From Proteobacteria bacterium UBA4575 (lineage in GTDB: Bacteria > Pseudomonadota > Gammaproteobacteria > UBA4575), in NCBI GenBank assembly GCA_002386945.1, contig DGKH01000036.1:12211-20352 (forward strand): a DNA stretch of 8,142 nt. Direction: 5' to 3'. Below the pieces are notes generated by a model that was not told the origin of the DNA, did no database searches, and saw only the letters and a program-made list of their open reading frames with translations. Below, in pieces: positions 1 to 6,691 of the stretch. The position numbers were made by a program, and so were the translations under genes. Numbering within the stretch: position 1 is the stretch's first letter; the number at the start of each line of letters is the position of its first letter.

Positions 1-14
1 TTTTTTTGGTAGAC

Positions 15-770
15 TTAGTTAACTTGATTTGAGTGCAATGGCAGTTTTAGCTGCTGTGAAATCAACCAGATTAAGATCAGCTCGTTCTTCGTATTGATAG
101 CCAGTTTTTCCATAGCATTAGCACGATAGTCTTCAATAGTCCGCGGACTTAATTTTAGATGCTTAGCTATTTCCTTATTGGTCATCTCTTTTTTCGTAGA
201 GAGTAGTAGATCAATAACCTGCTTTTCGCGCGTAGTTAAAGTTATTATCCGACGCCTTATCTCTAGAAATAAATCTCTATTGTATTTTCTCTTCTTAGAG
301 ATAAGTAATAATTTTTTGAGGCTAGCTTCTATGTCGTTAAATTCAGAGGTTTCAGACCAGTAATCTATGAGCCCATCGCGAATAAAGCTGATTGCCTCAA
401 TAAGCGTAGGTTGGTTTGCATAGATGATCACAGGGACATTAATGAATGTGCAGGAGAGCAAAGAGGTTAATTCGATATGATTATTCTCAGCAACTTTTTG
501 TGTGATAATTAATCCATTAGGCTCTTTGTAATGAGTTGGGTTACGCAGATTTTTCCGATTCTGAGATAAATCAAGATATTCATCGATGCTGAGCAGGGTA
601 TGAGATGTGTTGTGGCTATCAAGGTGTGCGATCAGTGATCGTGGAGCAGTTCGGTCTAAGATAATAAAATTGATAGTTGAGGTGTTTGGAGTATAGCTTT
701 TTGCTTCTTGCGTTAGATTATCGTTAGTCTCTAAGAGGCTTTTTAAGACATGATGTAGGATTTCTGGCAT
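15..770 (-). CDS. Orphan FixJ/LuxR-type transcriptional regulator with degenerate receiver domain
   Basis: Predicted cytoplasmic DNA-binding regulator of 251 residues; its target genes are unknown. The C-terminal part (about residues 177-240) is a typical LuxR/FixJ helix-turn-helix: LTTREKQVIDLL, then NKEIAKHLKLSPRTIEDYRA, then MEKLAINTKNELI. The N-terminal part (about 33-155) aligns by eye with a FixJ-type receiver: a first strand at 34-38, PVIIYAN at 113-119 and FIRDGLIDYW at 129-138. The functional residues are missing: Thr90 sits where the phosphorylated Asp is expected, Ala118 where the switch Thr is expected, and Glu140 where the conserved Lys is expected. Only one acidic-pocket residue (Asp39) remains. 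This suggests control by something other than phosphorylation. The start is the first ATG after an in-frame stop at 789-791, and no good Shine-Dalgarno precedes it. Sampled parts of the gene are about 30-37% GC, below its neighbours. No histidine kinase is adjacent. The class is secure; the role is not. Confidence 0.85.
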   Translation of the reverse strand: MPEILHHVLKSLLETNDNLTQEAKSYTPNTSTINFIILDRTAPRSLIAHLDSHNTSHTLLSIDEYLDLSQNRKNLRNPTHYKEPNGLIITQKVAENNHIELTSLLSCTFINVPVIIYANQPTLIEAISFIRDGLIDYWSETSEFNDIEASLKKLLLISKKRKYNRDLFLEIRRRIITLTTREKQVIDLLLSTKKEMTNKEIAKHLKLSPRTIEDYRANAMEKLAINTKNELILIWLISQQLKLPLHSNQVN

Positions 771-802
771 TGAGTTTAGCTCGAATAATTATCAAAGTTA
801 AT

Positions 803-831
803 TGTATAATTACCTCGTAATAATGTGTGAT
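803..831 (-). promoter_or_regulatory. Weak candidate promoter for the FixJ/LuxR-type regulator
   Basis: Read on the minus strand, ATCACA (826-831) and TATACA (803-808) are separated by 17 bases, giving a possible sigma70-type promoter with a leader of about 25 bases. The -10 lies inside an AT-rich inverted repeat (799-812, TAATT-GTAT-AATTA). In a stretch this AT-rich, such matches arise easily by chance. The rest of the 172-base gap between the regulator and phrB (771-942) holds no ORF and no GC-rich terminator hairpin. Confidence 0.25.
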
Positions 832-942
832 TTTAATTCAATGAACCTCCTATTAGTGAGTTGTATTCGTAGGGCGTTAGACGATAAATGTCACAACAAA
901 GTAACTATTTTTAATAAACGATATTAAATATAATAAAAAGAT

Positions 943-2385
943 TTAAGCGGCCGGTTGAGATTTATGCTTAATTACCTCAAACGCTGCCAAAGCGCGTAAC
1001 CTGGCCTCTTTGTGGTTAACAATTGGACTGGGATAGGTCTCGTTCAGATTAATACCAGCTAGTTTTAACTCCTCAGCTGGAGCTTCCCATGGGGTGTGAA
1101 TATGCGCCTTAGATAATTGATCCAATTCAGGAACCCACTGGCGAACATAATCACCATTGGGGTCGAATTTCTCTCCCTGTAGGGTGGGATTAAAAACTCG
1201 GAAGTAAGGTGCTGCATCTGCACCGCAACCAGCGACCCACTGCCAGCTAGCAGAATTACTTGCGAGATTCGCATCTAATAAGTGTTGCCAAAACCATTTT
1301 TCACCTTGCTGCCAAGGGATTAAGAGATCCTTAATTAAGAAAGAGGCGACGATCATACGTACGCGGTTGTGCATCCAACCGGTGTGAAGGAGTTCACGCA
1401 TTCCTGCGTCTACGATCGGATAGCCGGTCTGTCCTTGTTGCCAACGGTGTAGAGCTGAATCATCATCATGCCAAGGAAAAGCTTTGAATTCAGAACGGAA
1501 TGGTTGTTCAGGAAAATCTGGCCAGTTTATTAGTAGGTTATAGGAGAACTCACGCCAGATTAGTTCACGCTGGTAGCTAGCAACACCTTCATTGTCAGTG
1601 TTATTTAATTGATTAATTGCATTCCAGATTTGTCGTGGTGAAATCTCTCCGAAGTGCAGGTGCGGAGAGAGGCGGGAAGTACCAAATATATCAGGCCGGT
1701 TACGTAGCTCGGGATATTTTCCTACACCTTGTCGAATAAAGGCTTGTAGCGACCAGTCTGCACCATCCTCACCAGGTTTCCATATCGGCGGATATTCTTG
1801 TGCCCAGGTTGGGGTGTCTAGTGCTAGGTCCCAATCTAACAGATCATCGCTGGCCAAATATTCAGGGTATGCTGAAATCTGTTCGGGTGCGGGTAAGGCT
1901 GTTGACGGTGGTTTTTTTAGGCAAGCCTTGTAGAAAGGGGTGAATACTTTGTACGGCTTACCTTCTGCAGTTGTATTCTCATTAGGTTCATACAGGAGGT
2001 ACCCTTTAAAACGCTTTACTTCAATTTGATCTTTAAGCGCTAAGTTCACCTTCTGTTCTAAGGTAAGAGATGAGGGTTCATATTGAGCAGAAAAATAAAG
2101 ACTGCTCGCTCCTGTTTCTTTAATCAACTGACTTAACTGCTCGACACTATCACCACGTCTAAGAACCAGTTGCAGTTCATATTGCTGTAGGCTGAGACCT
2201 AAGCTTTTTAGACTTTCCTGTAACCACCAACGGCTGGCTTTGCCGAGTGGCCATGCAAGATCATTGTCTTCATCAAGGATGTAGGTGCAAATAATTGGTC
2301 GGCCGGTTTGTGCAGCAGCCTTTAAGGCGGTGTTGTCCGTCAGACGTAAGTCTTTGCGAAACCAAAAGAGTAGTGGCTGATTCAT
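943..2385 (-). CDS. phrB: Deoxyribodipyrimidine photolyase, class I CPD type
   Basis: Light-dependent repair enzyme that splits cyclobutane pyrimidine dimers in DNA using reduced FAD and an antenna cofactor. At 480 residues it is close to the E. coli enzyme (472). The N-terminal alpha/beta antenna domain opens with LLFWFRKDLRLTDN (5-18). The helical FAD-binding domain carries RELIWREFSYNLL (273-285), GYPIVDAGMREL (321-332), GWMHNRVRM (336-344) and WQWVAGCGADAAPYFRVFNP (381-400). The electron-transfer Trp triad is complete: Trp305, Trp358 and Trp381 match E. coli Trp306, Trp359 and Trp382 in spacing. Trp277, which stacks on the dimer in the E. coli protein, is also present. This pattern favours a true CPD photolyase over a cryptochrome or (6-4) enzyme. 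The antenna is probably methenyltetrahydrofolate, by family analogy. No clear Shine-Dalgarno precedes the ATG. The gene is divergent from the permease gene, and a palindrome lies just upstream. Confidence 0.96.
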   Translation of the reverse strand: MNQPLLFWFRKDLRLTDNTALKAAAQTGRPIICTYILDEDNDLAWPLGKASRWWLQESLKSLGLSLQQYELQLVLRRGDSVEQLSQLIKETGASSLYFSAQYEPSSLTLEQKVNLALKDQIEVKRFKGYLLYEPNENTTAEGKPYKVFTPFYKACLKKPPSTALPAPEQISAYPEYLASDDLLDWDLALDTPTWAQEYPPIWKPGEDGADWSLQAFIRQGVGKYPELRNRPDIFGTSRLSPHLHFGEISPRQIWNAINQLNNTDNEGVASYQRELIWREFSYNLLINWPDFPEQPFRSEFKAFPWHDDDSALHRWQQGQTGYPIVDAGMRELLHTGWMHNRVRMIVASFLIKDLLIPWQQGEKWFWQHLLDANLASNSASWQWVAGCGADAAPYFRVFNPTLQGEKFDPNGDYVRQWVPELDQLSKAHIHTPWEAPAEELKLAGINLNETYPSPIVNHKEARLRALAAFEVIKHKSQPAA

Positions 2386-2412
2386 AGTGTTAATTAATGT
2401 TTTTAGAAACGT

Positions 2413-2428
2413 ATAATCAACTGATTAT
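2413..2428. promoter_or_regulatory. Perfect 7+7 inverted repeat upstream of phrB, candidate operator
   Basis: ATAATCA and TGATTAT form a perfect inverted repeat around a two-base centre, 28-43 bases before the phrB start codon. Read on the minus strand, its outer arm overlaps a possible -10 (CATAAT, 2424-2429) with a weak -35 (TTCGCC, 2448-2453) at 18-base spacing. That arrangement would suit a dimeric repressor. I do not recognise the site as belonging to a named regulator, and it has no LexA-type CTG-N10-CAG pattern. The repeat is seen directly; the operator role is inferred. Confidence 0.4.
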
Positions 2429-2550
2429 GAGCTAAACTAGGTTTGTCGGCGAACACATAACTACTTGTTGTATAGGACATTCTAATAGCTGGGTGGTCGT
2501 TTAAGTTTAGGGTGAATTGTTGTTAATCGGTATGAGCTGGCTAGCTGCTG

Positions 2551-2556
2551 TATAAA
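2551..2556 (+). promoter_or_regulatory. Candidate -10 box for the permease gene
   Basis: TATAAA lies 61 bases before the chosen permease start, in the gap between the divergent phrB and permease genes. No good -35 sits at 16-18 bases upstream, so an activator or a different promoter may be involved. Confidence 0.3.
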
Positions 2557-2605
2557 TCCAGAAGCGTAAATTAAGTAAGTAGTTTTTCCATTTAATAATT
2601 TGATC

Positions 2606-2608
2606 AGG
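2606..2608 (+). promoter_or_regulatory. Weak Shine-Dalgarno that favours the ATG at 2618
   Basis: The only purine-rich element near the permease start is AGG within CAGG. It is 9 bases from the ATG at 2618 but only 3 from the in-frame ATG at 2612. It lies inside the coding sequence if translation starts at the TTG at 2600. It therefore favours 2618, with low certainty. Confidence 0.35.
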
Positions 2609-2617
2609 TATATGGTT

Positions 2618-3667
2618 ATGGCCTCTACATCACCGTGTTGTCAGAAAAGCGCAGAAAAGAAAGACTTTCTTCTTTGGGGGTCACTGCTTGCTTGCGTGGT
2701 ATTTTATTCACTCTCTTTGCTGCCACTATCCGTTACTTCATCATTGTCATTCATTAATGAGATGGCTGAATCAGTCTTCGTCTTAATGAATACCATTTGG
2801 TGGGGGGTATTACTTGGCATTCTCATGCTGTCTTTGTTGACCCGGGTGCCGCGTGAGTTTGTCGTGGCGGCATTGGGGCCTCGCGATACTCTGAGAGGAA
2901 TCTTCCGGGCAACTATCGCTGGTGTTCTGCTGGATCTTTGCAGTCATGGCATTCTGATGGTGGCGGCAAAACTTTATGAGCGTGGAGCTAGTACCGCGCA
3001 GGTGATGGCGTTTTTGATTGCCTCACCATGGAACTCATTTACGCTATTATTAATCCTATTTGCTTTGATTGGTTGGCAGTGGACGCTGATATTCCTATTG
3101 GCTTCAATGTTGATTTCCTTCTTATCGGGGTGTGTCTTTATGTGGTTAGAAAACACTCAAAGGATTGCGCCTAATCCAAACGAAATTGATATTCCAACTG
3201 ACTTTGATTTCTGGAAGGAAGCACGTAAAGGTATTTCCGAGCTTGCGTTGACTCCAGCCTATGTTATTGAAACCTTAAAAAAGGGGCTCTCTGAATCACG
3301 CATGGTTGTGCGTTGGATTCTATTCGGTGTTCTATTAGCTAGTGTCCTGCGTGCAGGCTTAGACCCTGAGCTGTTTGCGACCTATTTTGGCCCTAGCCTG
3401 ATGGGTTTGGCCCTTACTATATTAGCTGCAACAGTGATTGAGGTCTGTTCTGAGGGTTCGACACCGATTGCAGCCGACTTGCTCACGCGAGGGCAGGCAC
3501 CTGGTAATAGTTTTGCCTTCTTGATGGCGGGTGTGGCAACTGACTATACTGAGGTTATGGTGCTGCGTGATACGACCAAATCGTGGCGTATCGCCTTGTT
3601 ATTACCGCTGGTGACTCTACCGCAGGTGGTAGTGGTCGCTTACTTATTGAACACAGGTTTCTCTTAA
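2618..3667 (+). CDS. Predicted permease, ArsP/COG0701 (DUF318, PF03773-like) family
   Basis: Integral inner-membrane protein of about 349 residues with roughly eight hydrophobic segments; the substrate is unknown. Numbered from the Met at 2618, the clearest segments are near 18-36, 52-75, 95-118, 128-153, 155-177, 232-245, 260-278 and 322-344. A soluble, charged loop lies near 178-230. The two halves resemble each other: each has a Cys-Ser-x-Gly motif (CSHG at 108-111, CSEG at 277-280), then a charged residue plus Gly, then AFLIASP or AFLMAGV. This internal repeat with a paired Cys/Gly motif is typical of COG0701 permeases, which include ArsP (organoarsenical efflux) and proposed Cu/Zn exporters. 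The N terminus carries a Cys pair (SPCC), a possible metal or thiol site. No ars or metal regulator gene is adjacent, so a metal or arsenic role is inference. Starts at 2600 (TTG) or 2612 (ATG) are also possible. Confidence 0.8.
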   Translation: MASTSPCCQKSAEKKDFLLWGSLLACVVFYSLSLLPLSVTSSLSFINEMAESVFVLMNTIWWGVLLGILMLSLLTRVPREFVVAALGPRDTLRGIFRATIAGVLLDLCSHGILMVAAKLYERGASTAQVMAFLIASPWNSFTLLLILFALIGWQWTLIFLLASMLISFLSGCVFMWLENTQRIAPNPNEIDIPTDFDFWKEARKGISELALTPAYVIETLKKGLSESRMVVRWILFGVLLASVLRAGLDPELFATYFGPSLMGLALTILAATVIEVCSEGSTPIAADLLTRGQAPGNSFAFLMAGVATDYTEVMVLRDTTKSWRIALLLPLVTLPQVVVVAYLLNTGFS

Positions 3668-3736
3668 GCCTATGATTAATAAGTAAAAGTCTGTTTTATA
3701 GCTGAATTTTTACTGCGACTGAAGCAAGCATTAGGC

Positions 3737-3764
3737 TTGACTTAGGCTGGTTTCCACGTATGTT
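3737..3764 (+). promoter_or_regulatory. Possible sigma70 promoter upstream of ffs
   Basis: TTGACT (3737-3742) and TATGTT (3759-3764) are separated by 16 bases, downstream of the permease stop. Transcription would start about 70 bases before the folded SRP RNA, giving a precursor that needs 5' processing. It could serve ffs, dnaX or both. Confidence 0.35.
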
Positions 3765-3831
3765 GCGGGTCAGAAATAACACAAGTTGGTAACAGCAAAG
3801 AGGCGATAAGCCTCATGGCTTGTGACAAACG

Positions 3832-3837
3832 TATAGA
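3832..3837 (+). promoter_or_regulatory. Candidate -10 box for the SRP RNA gene
   Basis: TATAGA ends 5-6 bases before the first paired base of the SRP RNA stem, where a -10 would place initiation at the mature 5' end. No convincing -35 lies 16-18 bases upstream, so the call rests on position and a near-consensus hexamer. Confidence 0.4.
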
Positions 3838-3841
3838 GTAT

Positions 3842-3955
<114 letters not shown>

Positions 3956-3986
3956 CCCATACACGTTTCTTCACCGAATATTTCTT

Positions 3987-5747
3987 ATGTCGCATCAAGT
4001 CCTTGCTCGTAAATGGCGTCCCCAGACCTTCGAAGATATCGTTGGGCAAGAACACGTAGTGACCGCCTTGGTTAATGCCTTAAATGCAGATCGCCTGCAT
4101 CATGCTTATCTATTTTCAGGTACACGCGGTGTCGGTAAGACAACCGTAGCACGAGTATTAGCAAAGGCTTTGAGCTGTCAGTCCGGTATCAGCGCACATC
4201 CCTGTGGCGAATGTGATGCTTGTGTTGCAATTAAAGAAAACCGTTTTGTAGATCTGATAGAAGTTGATGCCGCTTCACGTACGCGTGTTGAGGATACCCG
4301 TGAGTTGTTGGAGAACATTCAATATGCTCCGACTCAGGGACGTTTTAAGATCTATTTAATAGATGAAGTGCATATGCTATCTGGGCATAGTTTTAATGCG
4401 CTATTAAAGACTCTGGAAGAGCCACCAGAACACGTCAAATTCTTACTTGCGACAACCGATCCGCAAAAACTTCCAATTACCGTATTGTCACGTTGTCTTC
4501 AGTTTACGCTGCGGCATATCTCTCAGGATGCGATTACTAAGCAGATAACAAAAGTACTCAATGCTGAGCAGTTTTCATTTGATGAGCCTTGTGTGGAGCA
4601 GTTAGCTGACTCTGCAGATGGCAGTATGCGTGATGCCTTGAGTCTGTTGGATCAAGCGATTGCCTATTCAGGTGGAGAGTTAAATGAAGGCAATGTAAAT
4701 CAGATGCTGGGCACTGTGCCTAGCCAACAACTGGATGGTCTAGTTCGTGCTATCTGCGGTCAAGATAGTACGCTAGCGATTACCACTATCCAGACCTTAG
4801 CGAGTCTTAATGTAGAGTTTGGTAAATTATTAGACCAACTGTCTGCAATATTTCATGCCGGTGCCATTAGTCAGGTAGTACCTGAATATTTAGAGCATGT
4901 TGGCCGTTATCAACAGACTATTGAATACGTACAACAAGAAGTGCCAGCAGAAGATCTGCAATTGCTCTATCAAATAGCGATTACATCACGTAAGGAACTG
5001 TATTTAGCACATTCGGCTAAGTCAGGTTTTGAGATGGCTGTACTACGTATGCTGATGTTTCGTCCGGGTGATGATGATGCGCCGTTGCGAGAAAAACGTG
5101 TAGCAACTAAGCCCGTAACAGAGGCTCGGCCTAAGCTTGCCCCTGAAGTCAGAACTGAAGCTAGTTCGAAAGTCAGAGCCGAAATTAAGTCTGAAATAAG
5201 CCAAGAAAAGTCGCTGGCCCCTGATGGCAAAGCGATAACGCAGTCAGTTGAACAGGGGTTTGAGCAACCCTTAAACGAAGCGCCAGCCGCAGTGTTTGAA
5301 AGTGAGCCTGTTAGCGCAATAGAAAAACCTGATGATATAAAGCCTAAAGCGGATCAACATCAATGGCAGCAATTGATTCAAGGACTGTCACTGAATGGTA
5401 TGGCTCTGGCCTTAGCTAATCATTGTAGCTGTATAGAGCAAACAGAGGGTGTGGTTCGTCTGGCTCTACAACAAGATCATGAAAGCTTGATGTCGACTAA
5501 AGCAGTAGAGAAATTAAATGCAGCATTAGATACGCACTTTGGTGCAGGCTTGAAGCTTACGATTGAGTTACAAGAATCTGATGTTGCTAGCCCTGCGCAG
5601 CAAAAGAAAAATCAAGAAAGTGCCGAGCAATTAACGGCTGAAACAAATCTAAGTGCAGATCCTTTTGTGCAGGCGTTACAAGAAAATCTGCAAGCGGAAA
5701 TTATTCCGCAATCAATTAAATCGATCGATAAAGAGGAAGAAGAATGA
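3987..5747 (+). CDS. dnaX: DNA polymerase III subunits tau/gamma (clamp loader)
   Basis: ATPase of the clamp loader, which places the beta clamp on primed DNA; full-length tau also binds the polymerase core and DnaB helicase. The product has 586 residues, shorter than E. coli (643), mostly through a shorter linker. Walker A is GTRGVGKT (45-52). The zinc ligands are Cys64, Cys73, Cys76 and Cys79, Walker B is DEVH (126-129), the SRC arginine finger is at 168-170 and sensor 2 is GSMRDAL (212-218). The collar domain ends near 362. A Glu/Lys/Ala-rich linker covers about 368-450. The tau-specific C-terminal domain follows and ends in a [11 protein letters not shown] segment resembling the E. coli tail. 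No A-AAA-AAG slippery heptamer was found in the linker, so production of a short gamma is not evident. The start matches the conserved [15 protein letters not shown] opening, although no Shine-Dalgarno precedes it. The stop overlaps the ybaB start. Confidence 0.97.
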   Translation: MSHQVLARKWRPQTFEDIVGQEHVVTALVNALNADRLHHAYLFSGTRGVGKTTVARVLAKALSCQSGISAHPCGECDACVAIKENRFVDLIEVDAASRTRVEDTRELLENIQYAPTQGRFKIYLIDEVHMLSGHSFNALLKTLEEPPEHVKFLLATTDPQKLPITVLSRCLQFTLRHISQDAITKQITKVLNAEQFSFDEPCVEQLADSADGSMRDALSLLDQAIAYSGGELNEGNVNQMLGTVPSQQLDGLVRAICGQDSTLAITTIQTLASLNVEFGKLLDQLSAIFHAGAISQVVPEYLEHVGRYQQTIEYVQQEVPAEDLQLLYQIAITSRKELYLAHSAKSGFEMAVLRMLMFRPGDDDAPLREKRVATKPVTEARPKLAPEVRTEASSKVRAEIKSEISQEKSLAPDGKAITQSVEQGFEQPLNEAPAAVFESEPVSAIEKPDDIKPKADQHQWQQLIQGLSLNGMALALANHCSCIEQTEGVVRLALQQDHESLMSTKAVEKLNAALDTHFGAGLKLTIELQESDVASPAQQKKNQESAEQLTAETNLSADPFVQALQENLQAEIIPQSIKSIDKEEEE

Positions 5748-6067
5748 AGGGCGGAATTGGTAATATGATGAAGCAGGCGCAAAAAATGCAGGCAGATATG
5801 CAAAAAGCGCAGGAAGAAATCAAGAATATGGAAGTGGAAGGTCAGTCAGGTGGCGGTATGGTTAAAGTCATTATGCAAGGCTCACATGAAGTAAAAAGAA
5901 TAAGTATTGATGATAGTTTGTTAGCGGATGACAAAGATATGCTGGAAGATTTGGTTGCTGCTGCTGTGAATGATGCCGTGCATAAGATCGAGAGCGAGAG
6001 TAAATCTCGTATGGCAGGTGTGACTAATGGTATGTCACTCCCTCCTGGCATGAAGCTACCGTTTTAA
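5744..6067 (+). CDS. ybaB: YbaB/EbfC family nucleoid-associated DNA-binding protein
   Basis: Small dimeric DNA-binding protein (107 residues; E. coli YbaB has 109) that coats DNA and is linked to nucleoid structure. The first 35 or so residues form a Met/Gln/Lys-rich helix beginning [19 protein letters not shown]. Next come a Gly-rich turn and strands ([19 protein letters not shown], 35-53), then a helix with [14 protein letters not shown] (65-78), and a tail ending LPPGMKLPF, all typical of the family. The ATG overlaps the dnaX stop as ATGA. A GAGG element (5733-5736) lies seven bases before the start, so translation is probably coupled to dnaX. Position between dnaX and recR is the conserved arrangement in gammaproteobacteria. 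Confidence 0.96.
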   Translation: MKGGIGNMMKQAQKMQADMQKAQEEIKNMEVEGQSGGGMVKVIMQGSHEVKRISIDDSLLADDKDMLEDLVAAAVNDAVHKIESESKSRMAGVTNGMSLPPGMKLPF

Positions 6068-6081
6068 GCAGATAGCAACAC

Positions 6082-6086
6082 AAGGA
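6082..6086 (+). promoter_or_regulatory. Shine-Dalgarno that fixes the recR GTG start
   Basis: AAGGA lies five bases before the GTG at 6092 and is the best ribosome binding site near recR. It supports the GTG start, which also gives the conserved RecR N terminus and length. Confidence 0.7.
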
Positions 6087-6091
6087 TAAAC

Positions 6092-6691
6092 GTGGCGGAT
6101 AACGACCCTCTGTTAAATCGATTGATTGATGCTCTACGAGTCTTGCCTGGTGTCGGTCAAAAGACTGCGCAACGCATGGCCTTTCATCTACTCAAGTCTG
6201 ATGCGCAAAAGGCCTTGCAGCTGGGTGCTGTAATCTCAGAAGCGGTAGAGAAAATTAAACATTGCAGCATCTGTCGTAATTATACTGAAGAGACTGTCTG
6301 CTCAGTCTGTGCAGACTTAGGACGTAAGGCCTCTCAATTGTGTATTGTTGAATCGCCAACAGATTTATTAGCGCTGGAGAATGGTACTGGCTACCGTGGC
6401 TATTATTTTGTCTTGATGGGTAAGTTATCCCCCTTGGACGGTGTTGGGCCTGAGCAGCTTGGCCTAGATAGGTTAGAACAGCGTCTGCAACAACCGGAGG
6501 TGGAAGAGGTTATTTTAGCCACTAGTGCAACCATGGAGGGCGAGGTTACCGCCCATGTCATCGGTGATTTGGTGAAGAAATATAATCTGCGCTCAACTCG
6601 TCTCGCACAGGGTGTTCCTGTCGGTGGCGAGCTAGAATACCTAGACCTTAATACGCTCTCGCAAGCCTTTGATAGCCGTACCGACTACTAA
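6092..6691 (+). CDS. recR: Recombination mediator protein RecR
   Basis: Acts with RecF and RecO to load RecA onto SSB-coated single-stranded DNA at gaps (RecFOR pathway). It has 199 residues against 201 in E. coli. The helix-hairpin-helix region near the N terminus contains LPGVGQKTAQRMAFHLL (18-34). A four-Cys zinc finger has Cys58, Cys61, Cys70 and Cys73. The Toprim domain starts at CIVESPTDLLALE (84-96) and continues through GKLSPLDGVGPEQL (110-123) and LATSATMEGEVTAHVI (142-157). The C-terminal part has LAQGVPVGGELEYLD (171-185). The family's usual ATNPTVEGEATA is here ATSATMEGEVTA, a mild change. The gene starts with GTG, 24 bases after ybaB, and is the third gene of the dnaX operon. Its TAA stop overlaps the TAG stop of convergent rluE. 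Confidence 0.97.
   Translation: MADNDPLLNRLIDALRVLPGVGQKTAQRMAFHLLKSDAQKALQLGAVISEAVEKIKHCSICRNYTEETVCSVCADLGRKASQLCIVESPTDLLALENGTGYRGYYFVLMGKLSPLDGVGPEQLGLDRLEQRLQQPEVEEVILATSATMEGEVTAHVIGDLVKKYNLRSTRLAQGVPVGGELEYLDLNTLSQAFDSRTDY

Noticed and set aside
1..14. A run of seven T at the left edge that could be the tail of a plus-strand terminator.
   Set aside because: Any hairpin would lie outside the window, so it cannot be supported.
846..851. A perfect minus-strand Shine-Dalgarno (AGGAGG) in the gap upstream of the FixJ/LuxR-type regulator.
   Set aside because: The only starts at suitable spacing give a two-codon TTG frame or a ten-codon frame from ATT. The regulator frame is closed by a stop at 789-791, so nothing supports a gene here.
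3682..3714. Possible terminator after the permease gene: AGTAAAA and TTTTACT arms.
   Set aside because: The stem is nearly all A-T with a 19-base loop and no GC-rich base followed by a U-run, too weak to call.
3800..3820. Short hairpins GAGGC/GCCTC (3800-3814) and AGCC/GGCT (3809-3820) upstream of ffs.
   Set aside because: Stems of 4-5 bp with no U-run and no match to a riboswitch or attenuator that I know.
5594..5612. A-rich stretch near the dnaX 3' end as a frameshift site.
   Set aside because: In the dnaX frame it reads G-AAA-AAT, not an efficient heptamer. It also lies inside the tau-specific C-terminal domain, far past where gamma should end.
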